From positions 1,390,593 through 1,454,592 of the forward strand of contig KL197713.1 of the NCBI GenBank assembly GCA_000697665.1: 64,000 bases of DNA, read 5' to 3'. Position 1 is the stretch's first letter; every line of letters starts with the position of its first letter. A program made the position numbers and the translations under genes. Below, in pieces: positions 48,408-60,868 of this stretch. The stretch comes from Jaapia argillacea MUCL 33604 (lineage: Eukaryota; Basidiomycota; Agaricomycetes; Jaapiales; Jaapiaceae). The notes beneath the pieces were generated by a model. It was given only the letters and a program-made list of their open reading frames with translations. It searched no databases and was not told where the DNA came from.

Positions 48408-51400
48408 TCAACAGGAGGAGACAAACCTAGCGCCAGTCCTCCAACTTCCCGCCAAACTGTCAAGTATTTCGAAAAGGACTCCGAGAGACACCAGTCCGAA
48501 GCTGTTGTGGGCTGTGAAAGTACCGGCTGTGGGGTTGAATTGCAGACACTTCTGAACGCTAAGGCTCCATGCCTCCCATGCTCGCTGTAGAGACCGCTGA
48601 AGTCCTCCTGGTGAAAATTCCTCCGAATCGGGGAAGAGTTCTCGCCGAGTTTGCTGGACAAGATTGCTAGCGTGTACTTGCAAGCGGTGCATGCGATCCT
48701 TCCTCCAGCGCTTTTGAGAACATTTCGCCAAAATCGTGCTCACGACCACTTCCTCCTCAGTCAAGCAAACTCCAGGGGAACTGGAGAGTGTATGAGTCAC
48801 TGAGATATAGCGCATCTCGTCCTCATACTTCGAGAAGCAATCCTCCACCTGCTTCGAGATGTGATGTTCTGCAAGGTCCCCAAGCTGAGCAAGGATGAGA
48901 GGTTCCAGTGCATCGGTGATGGCCTTGAACGACTCTTCCTGGACGATGGGTTCCACGAGCCCTGGAGAGGGCTCGGTCGGATCCAGCAGCGTTATCTCCC
49001 GGTACAGATGTCCAAGCGCCCGGCTTGACTCGTAGTAGTCGCTGGACCGAGGACTCGTAACTTCTGCAGCATGCCAGTCAGGCTTGTACGGAATCAAAAA
49101 CCGAGGGATATCGTCGATGGGGACAGGAACGCCGTTTTTGGGATAATCAACCGCCCTGCTACATAACTCCGCCAGTTGGATGCATAACTCATCCTCAGTA
49201 CCATGCTGGAAATCTGGTTAGCATAATACAATGTTGATAAGACAGTGGTACCTTTGATTGATCTGTGGACAGCACATTGAAGGTCAGAGAAAGTCGCATA
49301 AAGGCGAATCTAGAATCCCTACCAGCAATGATGAGGTGACGATCACTCAGCAAACCCAGAACGTCGGAGTTGATGTACTCAACCACAAAGTCACAAATAT
49401 CTTCAATAGTACTGTCCCTGTCGTCTTCGAGTTTGCGAGTGTCAACGGGTTTGTATTCCGCTGGTTCATGGTGGAAGGTCGGCAACATCGTTTGCTCTTG
49501 GGAGATGCAGAATAGGTCCTTCGAATTTAAAGATGATCAGACTCTTGGAGAAATATGACTATGGAGAGCACGCACCCCATCCACATCACCTCCCGCTAAA
49601 CAAGAAGCGAGGGACCGTTTGCCTGGAAACGATGATGCGGTCAGGTGGCGATGCATCAAAATACGGGGTACACGATCTACCTTCCGATGGCAAGACGACC
49701 ACATTGACAAGATTCTTGAAAAAGCACATTTTATCTTCAGGTGGCTGACCGACCGCAGAAACATGAACCACTTCCAGCTAATTCAGGTGTCTTGCTTCGG
49801 GGGAGGTTGAAGCAGGACTCACCATCGCCTGGGTGTACGACTGGGCTTCGCCATATGATGCAACGACCTTTGATCCATGTCGGGGAAGTCTCGCCTGGCT
49901 GTTGGATACAAGCTGCAAGATCATTAGACCAAGGGCGCGTTGCGAGAAAAATACTCGCCGTAGATCTGTCCTTCCTTTAATTTGAATACATTCTCGTGGC
50001 CTGCCGCTTCGTAGGCTGGCCCTTCATCTGCAACACCAGGCAACAAGTAACTTTTCGGGATCGGAATGCGGGCCCCGTGCTTGATATCACGAAGGACGTG
50101 GTTAATGGCAAAGCGCATGGCTCTCTTCAGGAAATTTGTGTGCAGGGGGGAATCCTTGGCTCGAACCGAGAGATCAAATCCAAGATCTTTCAACCCTTGC
50201 ATGACCCACGACAAACGATAGGCAGAGCCCAAGCCATTCGCGTCCAGAAGCTTGCGCAGTTGAGAGATGGAATCACTCGCGGTCTTAACATCCGCGATCG
50301 CAATCTCCTGAAGTTTCATGAACTTCTCCTTGGCAACGCCGCGATCTTCAAGAACCATGATCAACGATCTAGCCTAGTTTTAGTAGAGGTATAATAGTTC
50401 TGCACAGGAAGCCGTACGAACCTATTTAAGAATACGGACATCGGCTTGTCGAACGCCTGCGCAATCTCAATCTCTGCGACTATTTCTCTTTCCAGATGAA
50501 CAGCAAACTTCCTCATGGAAGGACGAAGGCGCATATGGATGCCGGTCAATGTGTGGTCAACCGTGACCACACCTTTGAAACCAAGGAAGCGGATTTGGTA
50601 CTAGAAAAACAACAAAAAAGAAAGTGAGCGCATAGATGATGGGCGTTGCTAGAGATCCCAAGCATACCGCAGATGGTTTGGTCGTGCGTACTCCATAACC
50701 TCTGGTTTTACAAAGAGTCTCCCAAATCTGATCGCCAAGCGCAGGTGATATTGTTCCACATCCGTCTGTGAACTCGTACGGGGCAACACCTGTTACTTAA
50801 TCAGCGCTCTGATCCTCGCAGGTGACAGTGGCAACCTTACCAAGGTCGTTCACCACCTCCCAGTCTTCCCTGCGTATCTTGACGGAAGAATCGGTTGCCG
50901 TGAATGCTTGAGCCATACGAGCGGCGTACTTCGACGGGAACTTGATCAATTCAGTTCCACGGAAGTTCCCCAGTGAATTCCGTATGGTCTCTGCCGTGAT
51001 CCAACGTTCGCCATGTTCTGCGTCGGTGTACATGAACCGTCGCATAAACCAGACACTATGCTCCCGTAGCGCTGAGGACGAGTACGCCAGAAACTCAAAA
51101 TCTCTCCCCGCCAAACTGAATCTGTTCTTTAAAACCCCTCCTACACGCTCTTGAAGGAAGTAAGTGCCGTCTGTCTCTCGCTCCCAACGATATTGGAGAC
51201 GATCTTCATCCCGAAAGTCGACACGGATAAAATTCTCCTCGTAACCGGCATACTCGCGTATGATCCGATTAGACTGGATAACGTATGGTCCCTCCAGAAG
51301 GATACGAGTCGGAGTGAAGCTGACATGGTGGCACATAAACATGCCTGAGGGAACTGGCGGCATAGGCTTGTTGGTTCTGACGCGTACACGCTCAAAGCAT

Positions 51401-52670
51401 CCTTTCGGCGACTCGTCCTGGGGTCGTGTACGAAGTGCTTCGGAGAACTGTCGTAGAATGTGACTAGCGGCGTCACCCAACGATATACAAAGGTCATTGA
51501 TGGGCTCGAGAAGGTTGCGCAAGACCTCGTCGGAAGTGAGGAGGCTGTTATGGAATAGGGCGGCGAGCTGGAATGCGACCTTGAACTCCAGCGAGCACAA
51601 CCATCTTTGGATGTACGTCAGATTTTTTTCGGAGTAAAAGCCGTGGCTGAGTGCATCCACTGTGCACCCACGAATGGGATGTCGAAGTCCTGCGATGACG
51701 CATAGATTGTAGAAGTGGTCGATATCCTCATTTGAGCTCAACTCGACGCGCACCTGGTGCACGTATGGCGCGACCCGCTGATGAGATGGGTTTAGGAACC
51801 CCACTCGCTCTCGAAATTTGCGACCGTCTTTGTGAAAATCACCAGTTGTAGTCCTGTTAAAATACTCTCGCTCAAAGGTCGGAGGTACCACTGTATCAAA
51901 GCATATATCTGTGTATCCCGTCAATAACAGACTGGAGATGCAAAGGTCGATGATGGACGAACAGGGACGGCCAAAATCGTGCCCAACTGCCATGAGCTGA
52001 ATCGCAGAGAACTTGATGACAATCCATTGACAGGTCTCATCTGTCATTGGTTCGCCAAGCTATCTCGTCGTGTCATCCCAGACGGACTTAGAGAGTGCAA
52101 TGATAAAGGCCGCACCTTAATGCGAATCGACTTGTGATCATAGTAAAATCGGAGCCAGGCAACACTTTTCTGTGTGGCATCATATTTTGCTTCCCACTCG
52201 GAAGAAAAAGATCGGCCACCAGATCGAGGGCCATACGAACTCCTGAAATAAATACCAATTTGCACCTTTACGACTCGAAATTCAGCATCAAGCTGCTGAA
52301 CCTTCTCGTCGTGTTCCTTCTCAAGGGCAGGGTCCATATAATGCGCCTTCTGAAGCACCTGCTTTAGACCGTGTTTGACCTTGTTCCGAGTAGGGTACAG
52401 ACGAATAGCCCTGTCCAGGACCTTGATACTGTTACCTTGAGCGTACATCCACTCCTTCAGCTTCCGCCACACTTTGTCATTTGGCAAAGTCAGCTTCCCA
52501 GACCCGTCATTTCGAATAAGTGATAGGCCTGGGTTGAGGGAAACCTCGAAGTTACAGAGGCGGTCATCGGAATCTCCGAGCCTGAGCTCGCCGTGCAGAA
52601 CAGAGGCGATCGCCATCTTCACGTCGAATTTTGTCGCATAGAAATCCAATCCCTTGATATCGAGCTCCAT
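48408..52670 (-). CDS. RNA-dependent RNA polymerase of the RNAi pathway
   Basis: Eleven minus-strand exons (52670-52116, 52059-50841, 50789-50668, 50600-50422, 50368-49959, 49912-49823, 49770-49681, 49622-49576, 49518-49323, 49262-49252, 49205-48408) give about 1,238 residues. Eukaryotic RdRP blocks are visible: YEFTDGCGTISPALGDQIW, QIRFLGFKGVV, IMVLEDRGV, HPGDVVHVSAV, the catalytic loop LAGGDVDGDLFC near residue 902 (double-psi barrel Asp triad) and ADQSKHGTEDELC then AVDYPKNGVPV. Known role: makes double-stranded RNA from aberrant transcripts to feed Dicer and Argonaute in quelling or meiotic silencing. One intron (49958-49913) must be GC-AG and one exon is 11 nt. The ATG at 52670 is the first in frame. 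It is divergent from the coiled-coil gene, 233 bp apart. Confidence 0.93.
49913..49958 (-). other. Putative GC-AG intron in RdRP gene
   Basis: Minus-strand donor TACG|GCGAGT and acceptor TTGCAG|CT, 46 nt. Using it keeps the frame (TAC GCT, giving IYACIQQPGE). The nearest GT donor (GAGTATTT) leaves the wrong phase for the conserved HPGD block. Confidence 0.65.
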
Positions 52671-52903
52671 CGCAAAGATATGAAGCACTAGATGGGAACG
52701 GGTGAAGCCTGAGACTGATGAGGGTGAACCACGCAGACAAGGCGCAGTATGGGCGCTTGTGGGCGAGACGTCACGATCTGTCACGCGGTCACGAGCGTTT
52801 AATCACACGTGACTCGTCATATCCACCCTGGTCCTGACACGACTGCCAAAAGTGAACAGGACTCCAACTCGCAAATTTGGGGATAACACACCGAGGGAAA
52901 CAA

Positions 52904-53889
52904 ATGGCCAAGAAAGCCAATGGACCAGGTGAGTTATCTACCCCTATCTGTTCCTGAACGATAAAGTGACTTATCCTTGACCGACAGCAATCCGAGCAGA
53001 GGACATGGACGACATTCAAGACGGAGATGACGACGGGTGAGCTACTATCAGACTACCCCCTGTCAAACACTCAACCATCTCCCCTCAATTTCAGTACAGA
53101 TCTCGTAGCCGTCCTCCAAGAATTCCAAAGTGGGTTTGATTCCCCCCCAATCACGGCGTCCACCAGTTTCTCATTGCACGACGATGTCAGAACGCAAAGC
53201 CGCAAAATCTTCTAGCCGAGCGTCTACTCTCCAGAACAAAGCGAAAGCCGCCATATCGCAAGCTCGCAAGAACGCAGACCTCGCCGTTCGTGAAGGTATC
53301 GCTAATATGTCAGTGGTCCCCCTCAGCCCAAATCCACATCCTGACTACATTCCTTTTCACAGCGAGCAGTTCAAAGCCAATTTGGATGAGTTGAAGCTGC
53401 AAGAGACGAGCCAAGACAAGAACATCCGAGATTTGACCCAGCTTTGGCAAGCACACGATGTACGTCGTATCCCTCCACATTCACAATACTAACCTTTCTG
53501 AGCAACTTCGGTATCACAATGAGACTTTGACACGCACCACTCTATCTCTTTACCAACCATTTTTTGAGGATCTTTCCTGTCGAAGAGCCGAAGAAGTGAA
53601 TGCGGCCAGCGCCACTAGTACGTCCTTTCCCACTTTTGCCTGTCTGCTGATTCGATTTCAACGTCTCGTGTTCTGGAGTTGAATCACACGCCGAGGCGCG
53701 CGAGAAATCCCGCAGAAGACTCATGAAGAACGCCAAAGCCTCTCTGGATGATGGTGTCGAACAACAGAAGGTAGCAGACCTACAACAGGACAGCATATAT
53801 CCTCGTCTTGCTGTCGCTGAACTGGAATTTAGTTCGCCACTGATGCGTCGGCGCTCATCAAACACTACAAATCGCTACTGCTTTCCTAG
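52904..53889 (+). CDS. Unknown coiled-coil protein
   Basis: Eight small exons (52904-52928, 52988-53036, 53095-53129, 53191-53308, 53363-53459, 53503-53617, 53679-53770, 53833-53889) join in frame to about 195 residues. No family is recognised. The N-terminus is short and acidic (EDMDDIQDGDDDG), followed by a basic Ser/Ala/Lys-rich stretch (RKAAKSSSRASTLQNKAKAA) and then helices with heptad character (FKANLDELKLQETSQDKNI; HNETLTRTTLSLYQPFFEDL; EAREKSRRRLMKNA). There are no membrane spans and no zinc ligands. Such small helical proteins are often subunits of kinetochore or recombination complexes, but that is only a guess. Every junction has GT-AG ends and restores frame, so the gene itself is well supported. 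It is divergent from the RdRP. Confidence 0.65.
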
Positions 53890-54302
53890 TCGTCCTTCCA
53901 GCCCTGCTGACTCTTGTTTCATTATCATCCAAGGCTTCAAGGTCAAGCTGATCAGGAGCTCGTATATGCGCTGGTTTCTGGAGTCTTTCTTGTTATGTGC
54001 TCTGCTGTCACTGGACTCTGGCTCGTATCTTTTCTCTCACCTCACGTTATAGCCTCCATCGAGCCTGTCGCCTCGCTGTATCCTTCGCTTTCGAACCCTG
54101 TTATGATGTCGCACAAATGTATATGGCTAACCTCCCTCATTGAAACCTTGTGTCGAGTTGAGGGAAGTAGGGTATATGCATAAGGGAATGGGGAGATCAC
54201 TTGGGTTGTGGGCAACCGCATCGTTGGTACCACGAGGCGAAGTGAATGAGTACTCAGGCTAGGGCGAGGTTAGGGTTCTAATACATTCCTCTACACGCCA
54301 CA
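53890..54302. other. Intergenic
   Basis: About 400 bp with no gene seen. A hydrophobic frame around 53914-54183 has no ATG-initiated support and most likely is 3' UTR. Confidence 0.5.
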
Positions 54303-55125
54303 ATGTCGGCGCTGATCTACATCGTCCGGCACGGCGAGACCTCTGCAAACCGCCAAGGCATAATCCAAGGACAACTAGATACAAAGCTAAACGAAGAGGG
54401 TGTCGAACAGGCGAGGCTTGTTGGTAGGACTTTGGAGCACGTGGAGTGGGATGCTGCGTGGACGAGTGACTTGAGTAGGGCGAAGGATGTGAGTGTAGAC
54501 TTTGATTGACGGTATGCAGGAGAGGAGTGCTGATAGATGTTATGCAGACTGCAGAAATGATCTTGGCTCATCGGCACAATGTAGAGCTACGATCGTGCGA
54601 GGCGTTGCGAGAACGAGTGGGTTCGCTTCCTTTACACCCATTCCGTTCAACTGAAAATGGTTGTAGCATATGGGCGAACTGCAAGGTCACCCCACACCTC
54701 CACACAAACGAGGGTCCCTGCCGTCCTCGGTTGAATCCATGGCCCATTTCACGCGCCGCATACTCTCATGGTGGGATAAGAGTCTCCTCCCACACATCGC
54801 TTCCCTCCCAGCTTTCCCATCAACAATACCCACCAACACATCCCACCACCGAGTATTGGTAACGACCCACGGAGGCGTCATTAACACTCTCATAAAAAAC
54901 CTTCTCTCGAGCGGTCAAGCAGTCCTTGCAGAGGGAGTGGTCATTAAACCAGTATACAACGCCTCTGTTACCATACTCGAGGTGCCGTTCCCACTGAACC
55001 AAAAGGGATCAAAGGGAAGGAAGAGGGAAGTAGCGAGGATTATAAAGTTTGGTTCTACGAGACATTTAGATGAACGATTTGGAGGAGGGTTGGTAGCTTC
55101 CAACGCAGATGAACTTTCCCAATAG
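54303..55125 (+). CDS. Histidine phosphatase superfamily (phosphoglycerate mutase-like) protein
   Basis: Three exons (54303-54488, 54548-54616, 54667-55125) give about 237 residues. The catalytic RHGET lies at residues 9-13 with the first active histidine; the TSDLSRAKDTAEMIL block and the second histidine in LVTTHGGVINTLIKNLL complete the site. LNEEGVEQARLVGRTL is also typical. The length and motifs fit the small phosphatase branch (fructose-2,6-bisphosphatase/TIGAR or broad-specificity phosphatase) rather than the 2,3-bisphosphoglycerate-dependent glycolytic mutase. Substrate cannot be told from sequence. The C-terminal 40 residues are basic and specific to this protein. Splice sites keep the family blocks continuous. 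Confidence 0.87.
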
Positions 55126-55386
55126 ATTTCAAAGTTCTGTCAAACGACTATTCGGTTAAGCTGTGCCTGGCCGCCGAGGGGGGCAGTTCGGCATCGGGGG
55201 CCTGCCAAGGCTAATAAGGGTCGGAGTCCCACGGACCGATGCCAAGCCCTTGCCGATGTTGTCATTGCGAAAAGTCTTGGCCGGCTTGGACTTGAACTCT
55301 GCGCACCGCCTTACGAGGTTGCACCGATACTTAAAGCTTCTTATACCACCCTCCTTTATCTCCCTTCTTTCTTTCATCCCACCACC

Positions 55387-57589
55387 ATGCCCCCTACGGA
55401 CCGCACCCCCCTCCTCCCAAACGGTTCAAACGGTCACCCTCCTCCCTCAGTCGCACAGAAATTCATATCAGTTTTGCGTGCAGAGGGCGAACCGGGTTGG
55501 TTACAAAGTTACAAGTTTTTCTTTTTTGGGAGTTGGTTGAACCTTCTTTTGCTTTTTGTGCCTTTGAGTGTTGTCAGCCATCAACTTGGGTGGGATGCTG
55601 CGTTGAGGTTTGGGTTTAGTTTTATGGCTATTATGCCCCTCGCAAAGGTATGTCTATGTCCCCCCCCCTCCCCCCTCCTTTATCTCGTACGCCAAATTAT
55701 CTCTCCTCGTAAAGATGTCGTGTGCTCTTGAATTCGCAACGAAACTGATTGATTCGCGTTGCGTATAGCTGTTGGGAGAAGCTACCGATCAGATGTCTTT
55801 GACTTTGGGACAGACTCTTAGCGGGTTGTTAAACGCTTCCTTTGGGAACGCGGTCGAGATTATCGTCGGTATCGCAGCTCTCTTACAAGGTACCATTATT
55901 CCCCCTCTTTCCTTTGATCCACATCACCCACACCCTAATTTCAGGCGAGATAAGGATCGTCCAAACCTCCGTAAGCCTCTCTCTCTTATTTCCACCGCTT
56001 CCATTTCTAATCCCCTCTCCTTACTTTGTGGGGAATAGATGCTAGGCTCGATCCTATCAAACCTTCTCCTAGTCCTAGGCTCTTCCTTCCTAGCAGGCGG
56101 CTACTACTACTCCGAATCAAATTTCCAAATAACAGCAGCGCAAACTTCAGCTTCATTGATGACTTTGGCGTGTATAACTTTGGTTATACCCGCTGCTTAT
56201 CATTCTGCGCAAGAGCATTCGAAAACTGATTCCTTGGTTTCGTTGTTTTCTTATTCTTCTGAGCGAGTGGAGGAGGTGGTTAGTTTGTTGAAGGAGAATG
56301 GGACGGCACCGGGATTACCGGATTTGGATCAGAGGGCTACGGATGGGTTGTTGACGCTTTCGAGGGGGACGGCTTTGTTGCTCTTGGCTGTTTATGTTGC
56401 TTATTTGTTCTTCCAGGTGGGTGTTATTGCTGCTCGGTGTTTGTTTTGTCTTCTTCTGTGAGGTCTGGTCTGCTTCGGGTGTTGGGATTCTGGCTTTCGT
56501 TGGTGTCTTTATTGATAAGTGTCTGATGAACTGACTTGTATTGGCTTTTCTTTTTTGTTTGATCGGGTAGTTGAAGACACATGCATATTTGTTCATTGCG
56601 GAAGATGAGGGGGAAGGCGAGGAACAAAAGATGAGCGTCGTAGCAGCTGGGAGCGCGTACGTTGGTTCTCTCTCGTTTACCTCACACCTGACACTTGGGT
56701 TTTTGGATAGGTTGTTGTTGGTTACGGTCATCACGTCCTTCTGTGCCGATTACTGTATGTCTCGTCCTTGCTCTTTTCCTGGTCGGACTATAGTTGATTG
56801 ATGGGATTTATGTAGTGGTTGCTAGTATTGATGAGACGGCTCAGAGGTATCACGTGCCGAAACCGTTTATTGGGTTGATCTTGTTACCTATCGTGGTACG
56901 TTAAACTCGCGACTCTTTCACGATGGGTTAGCTGATCATGGTTGATAGGCAAATGCGGCTGAACATGTCACGTCCGTTTGGATGGCTATGAAGGGAAAGA
57001 TGGAGTTGACCATTGGGGTTTGTGTGGGGAGTTCGATCGTACGTCCCTTTTCTTTGCTTGGACCGTTTGATTACGAGACGCTCACCGTTTTGACTTGGGT
57101 TTTGGTAGCAAATTGCGGCGTTTGTGGTACCTTTATTGGTCATTGTTGGATGGATGTACGTCTCTCTCTTTTTACTCTTTTGGTGTCAATGGGTTTTTAC
57201 TGATGCGGATGTAGAACTAAACATGAGATGACGTTGTTCTTCGCTGATTTTGAGACGATTGTGTTGTTTGTGTCGGTCATGCTTGTTAATTTGTTGATCA
57301 TGTAAGTTTTCGACTACTCCTCGGAGCCTTCCTCGTGCTCTTAACCCAATCACCCTTCCTACCCCTCATCGCTTTAACTCGCCCTTCATCCAATTCCTAC
57401 CTCCCTCTTTGTGAACTCACCCTGACACTACAGGGACGGCAAATCAAATTACATGGAAGGTCTAATGCTGATCATGCTCTACCTCGTCATCGCCCTCGCT
57501 TGTACGTACCTCTCCCCTCCCTCCTCCTTCCTCTCGTGCCACCCTCATGATTGGATTGTTTGATTGTATTTTAAGTTTGGGTTTCGTGA
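55387..57589 (+). CDS. VCX1: Vacuolar Ca2+/H+ exchanger (CAX, VCX1-like)
   Basis: Twelve exons give about 433 residues. The two CaCA repeat motifs are present: GNAVEIIVGIAAL in the first half and ANAAEHVTSVWMAMKGKMEL in the second, each with the conserved glutamate used for Ca2+ transport. About ten hydrophobic spans are visible. An acidic cytosolic loop (AEDEGEGEEQ) lies between the halves, matching the CAX acidic motif. SILSNLLLVLG is also typical. Role: stores cytosolic Ca2+ in the vacuole using the proton gradient. The first 45 residues are polar and precede the first span. The last coding exon is only 14 nt (57576-57589) and ends FWVS. The start is the first ATG of a clean leader. Confidence 0.93.
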
Positions 57590-58173
57590 AGAAGATCAAA
57601 AGAGTGGGACGGTTAGAATGCGATTCTTGTTCTGCTGCACTGGATTGTGGAGGTGCGGGAGGAGAAGATAGGTTCTATCTGTCATTTCTTGACTGGCTGG
57701 TGTTTCCACCTCTCCTTTCAAAATTGAGGTTTGCGGTCGATCTACTTTTAACATACCACATATGCGATTCCCGCCCGAGTCTTTCGTTTTTGTTTCTCTC
57801 CCAGCTGGTATTGATTGGATAACATACGGCATGCAGTGTATATACCTTTTGCGTAGTTGACATATGGTAGCTGCGATTTGATCAGGGTGCGACGGTGGAT
57901 GATCTACTGAGGTATCAAGGTCAAGAAGATCGAGGTAGGTTAGCCCAAGCAGCGGATGCGTCGGCGAACAGAGCGGAAGTCTTCGGCGCGAGGGAGCGAA
58001 CGATCATGCCGTGCCCACTTCTTCCACCATGATTATCTCATTGGAAACAATCCCCTGTGACTCCTCCCTGAGCGGCATCGTGAAGCACTGGGCATGCATC
58101 CACTATGAGGATGATTCATATTATCCCTGTGAATATCACTGCAACCCAACCTTACAGTTGACTGTTCCTCCCC
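57590..58173. other. Convergent intergenic region
   Basis: Between the 3' ends of the exchanger and the TRAPP subunit gene. No gene seen in these 0.6 kb. Confidence 0.55.
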
Positions 58174-58745
58174 TCACGATTGTCCGGTGCCAATAAGAGC
58201 AGTGATCCTCGAATCGAACCCTTCAGACCGAATGGGCATCTCTGGTGTGTGGAATGGGTTCTTCATAACTGCGTCCGCGTATGCTTCGTAGACTCTTTGA
58301 AGGACGCTGTCTGTGGTTGTTTCGTGAAGTGAGGTGAATAGGACGAATTTGGTGCCTAGAGACAGGTGGGATTATGGAGATGGAAGGCGGAGAGAGTGGG
58401 TGGGGGAGACGTACCAGTAGCTGTAAGGAATATCGTCATCTTGAATGACTCTCCCTCGATTACTTGGGCGCCGGAGCTTGCACCTATGGGGGATAGACGA
58501 CTGGTGATGGCGTGGATACCGTGAAGGGTACCAGCTAGGACGAGGTGTTCATTCGAGGTTAATTGGGCCAAGCCATCTGTCGGAGAGTCAGTTTGCACCT
58601 CGCTCATTGCACGATTGACAAACCAGCAAAGTTTCGTTGATATACGAGACCACCGGCTTTGTTGATGACCTATGAACGTATGATGAATTCAAGTAATGAG
58701 GATATTGGGAGTTGGTGAACGTACCCAGAGACTGAAGATGGCCAT
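58174..58745 (-). CDS. TRS23: TRAPP complex subunit Trs23 (TRAPPC4)
   Basis: Four minus-strand exons give about 141 residues. The N-terminus MAIFSLWVINKAGGLVYQRNF is read as MAIFSLW from a 21-nt first exon plus VINKAGGLVYQRNFA. It is followed by LTSNEHLVLAGTLHGIHAI, then VIEGESFKMTIFLTATGTKF, DSVLQRVYEAYADAVMKNPF and the C-terminal FDSRITALIG. This is the sybindin-type longin fold of Trs23/TRAPPC4, and the size matches. Role: core subunit of TRAPP, the nucleotide-exchange factor for Ypt1/Rab1 in ER-Golgi traffic and autophagy. It is divergent from the glutaminyl cyclase-like gene with only 87 bp between start codons, so the promoters must overlap. Confidence 0.93.
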
Positions 58746-58832
58746 TGTGGATGGAGATAAAGCGCGACCTGCATGTAGCTTCTTTGATTGCTCACCAACT
58801 GCCGGCACTGGGCAGGTTGCCAGCGAACAACT

Positions 58833-60388
<1,556 letters not shown>

Positions 60389-60868
60389 TAGGCTTGGGTA
60401 GTGGCATGACCTTGTGAATCTATTTTGCTTAGATTTGTTCTTTGACGTAGGGGGGTCCAGTATTAATAGCGAACTTGGTCGATTTGTTGAACTTCGCCGT
60501 GCATCGATGCCGCTTTCCACTTTCTAAACCAATGTTCTTGTGTTCTAGGCAGTATCGTTGTGAGGAGCCCGGCAATACTTACGATGCTACCGATCTCGTA
60601 ACTGTAGCAAGAGCTATAAATGTCACCAAGTACTGATCCCTCCGTCCATCATGCACCATGTCTCAAGGTTTCCTCCATTCGCTGGACCCTGGCTCGCCAG
60701 AGCTATCTTCTCAATGTCACGAGTCAGGCTGTGTAAGTGCATATACGATGCATGACTTCGGCGGCGTAACGGTGGCGAAAGGCTCGAAAACCTTCAAGTC
60801 GACTTCATACTAAACCGATTAATCACCCTCGAGACCTCATTGCCAGAAGGTCCTAAGCACTAAACATC
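60389..60868. other. Intergenic
   Basis: About 480 bp with no gene seen. Confidence 0.5.

Noticed and set aside
58195-58230. B-box-like GGTTCGATTCGAGG on the minus strand
   Set aside because: It lies inside the last TRS23 exon (encoding GFDSRIT) and has no tRNA fold.
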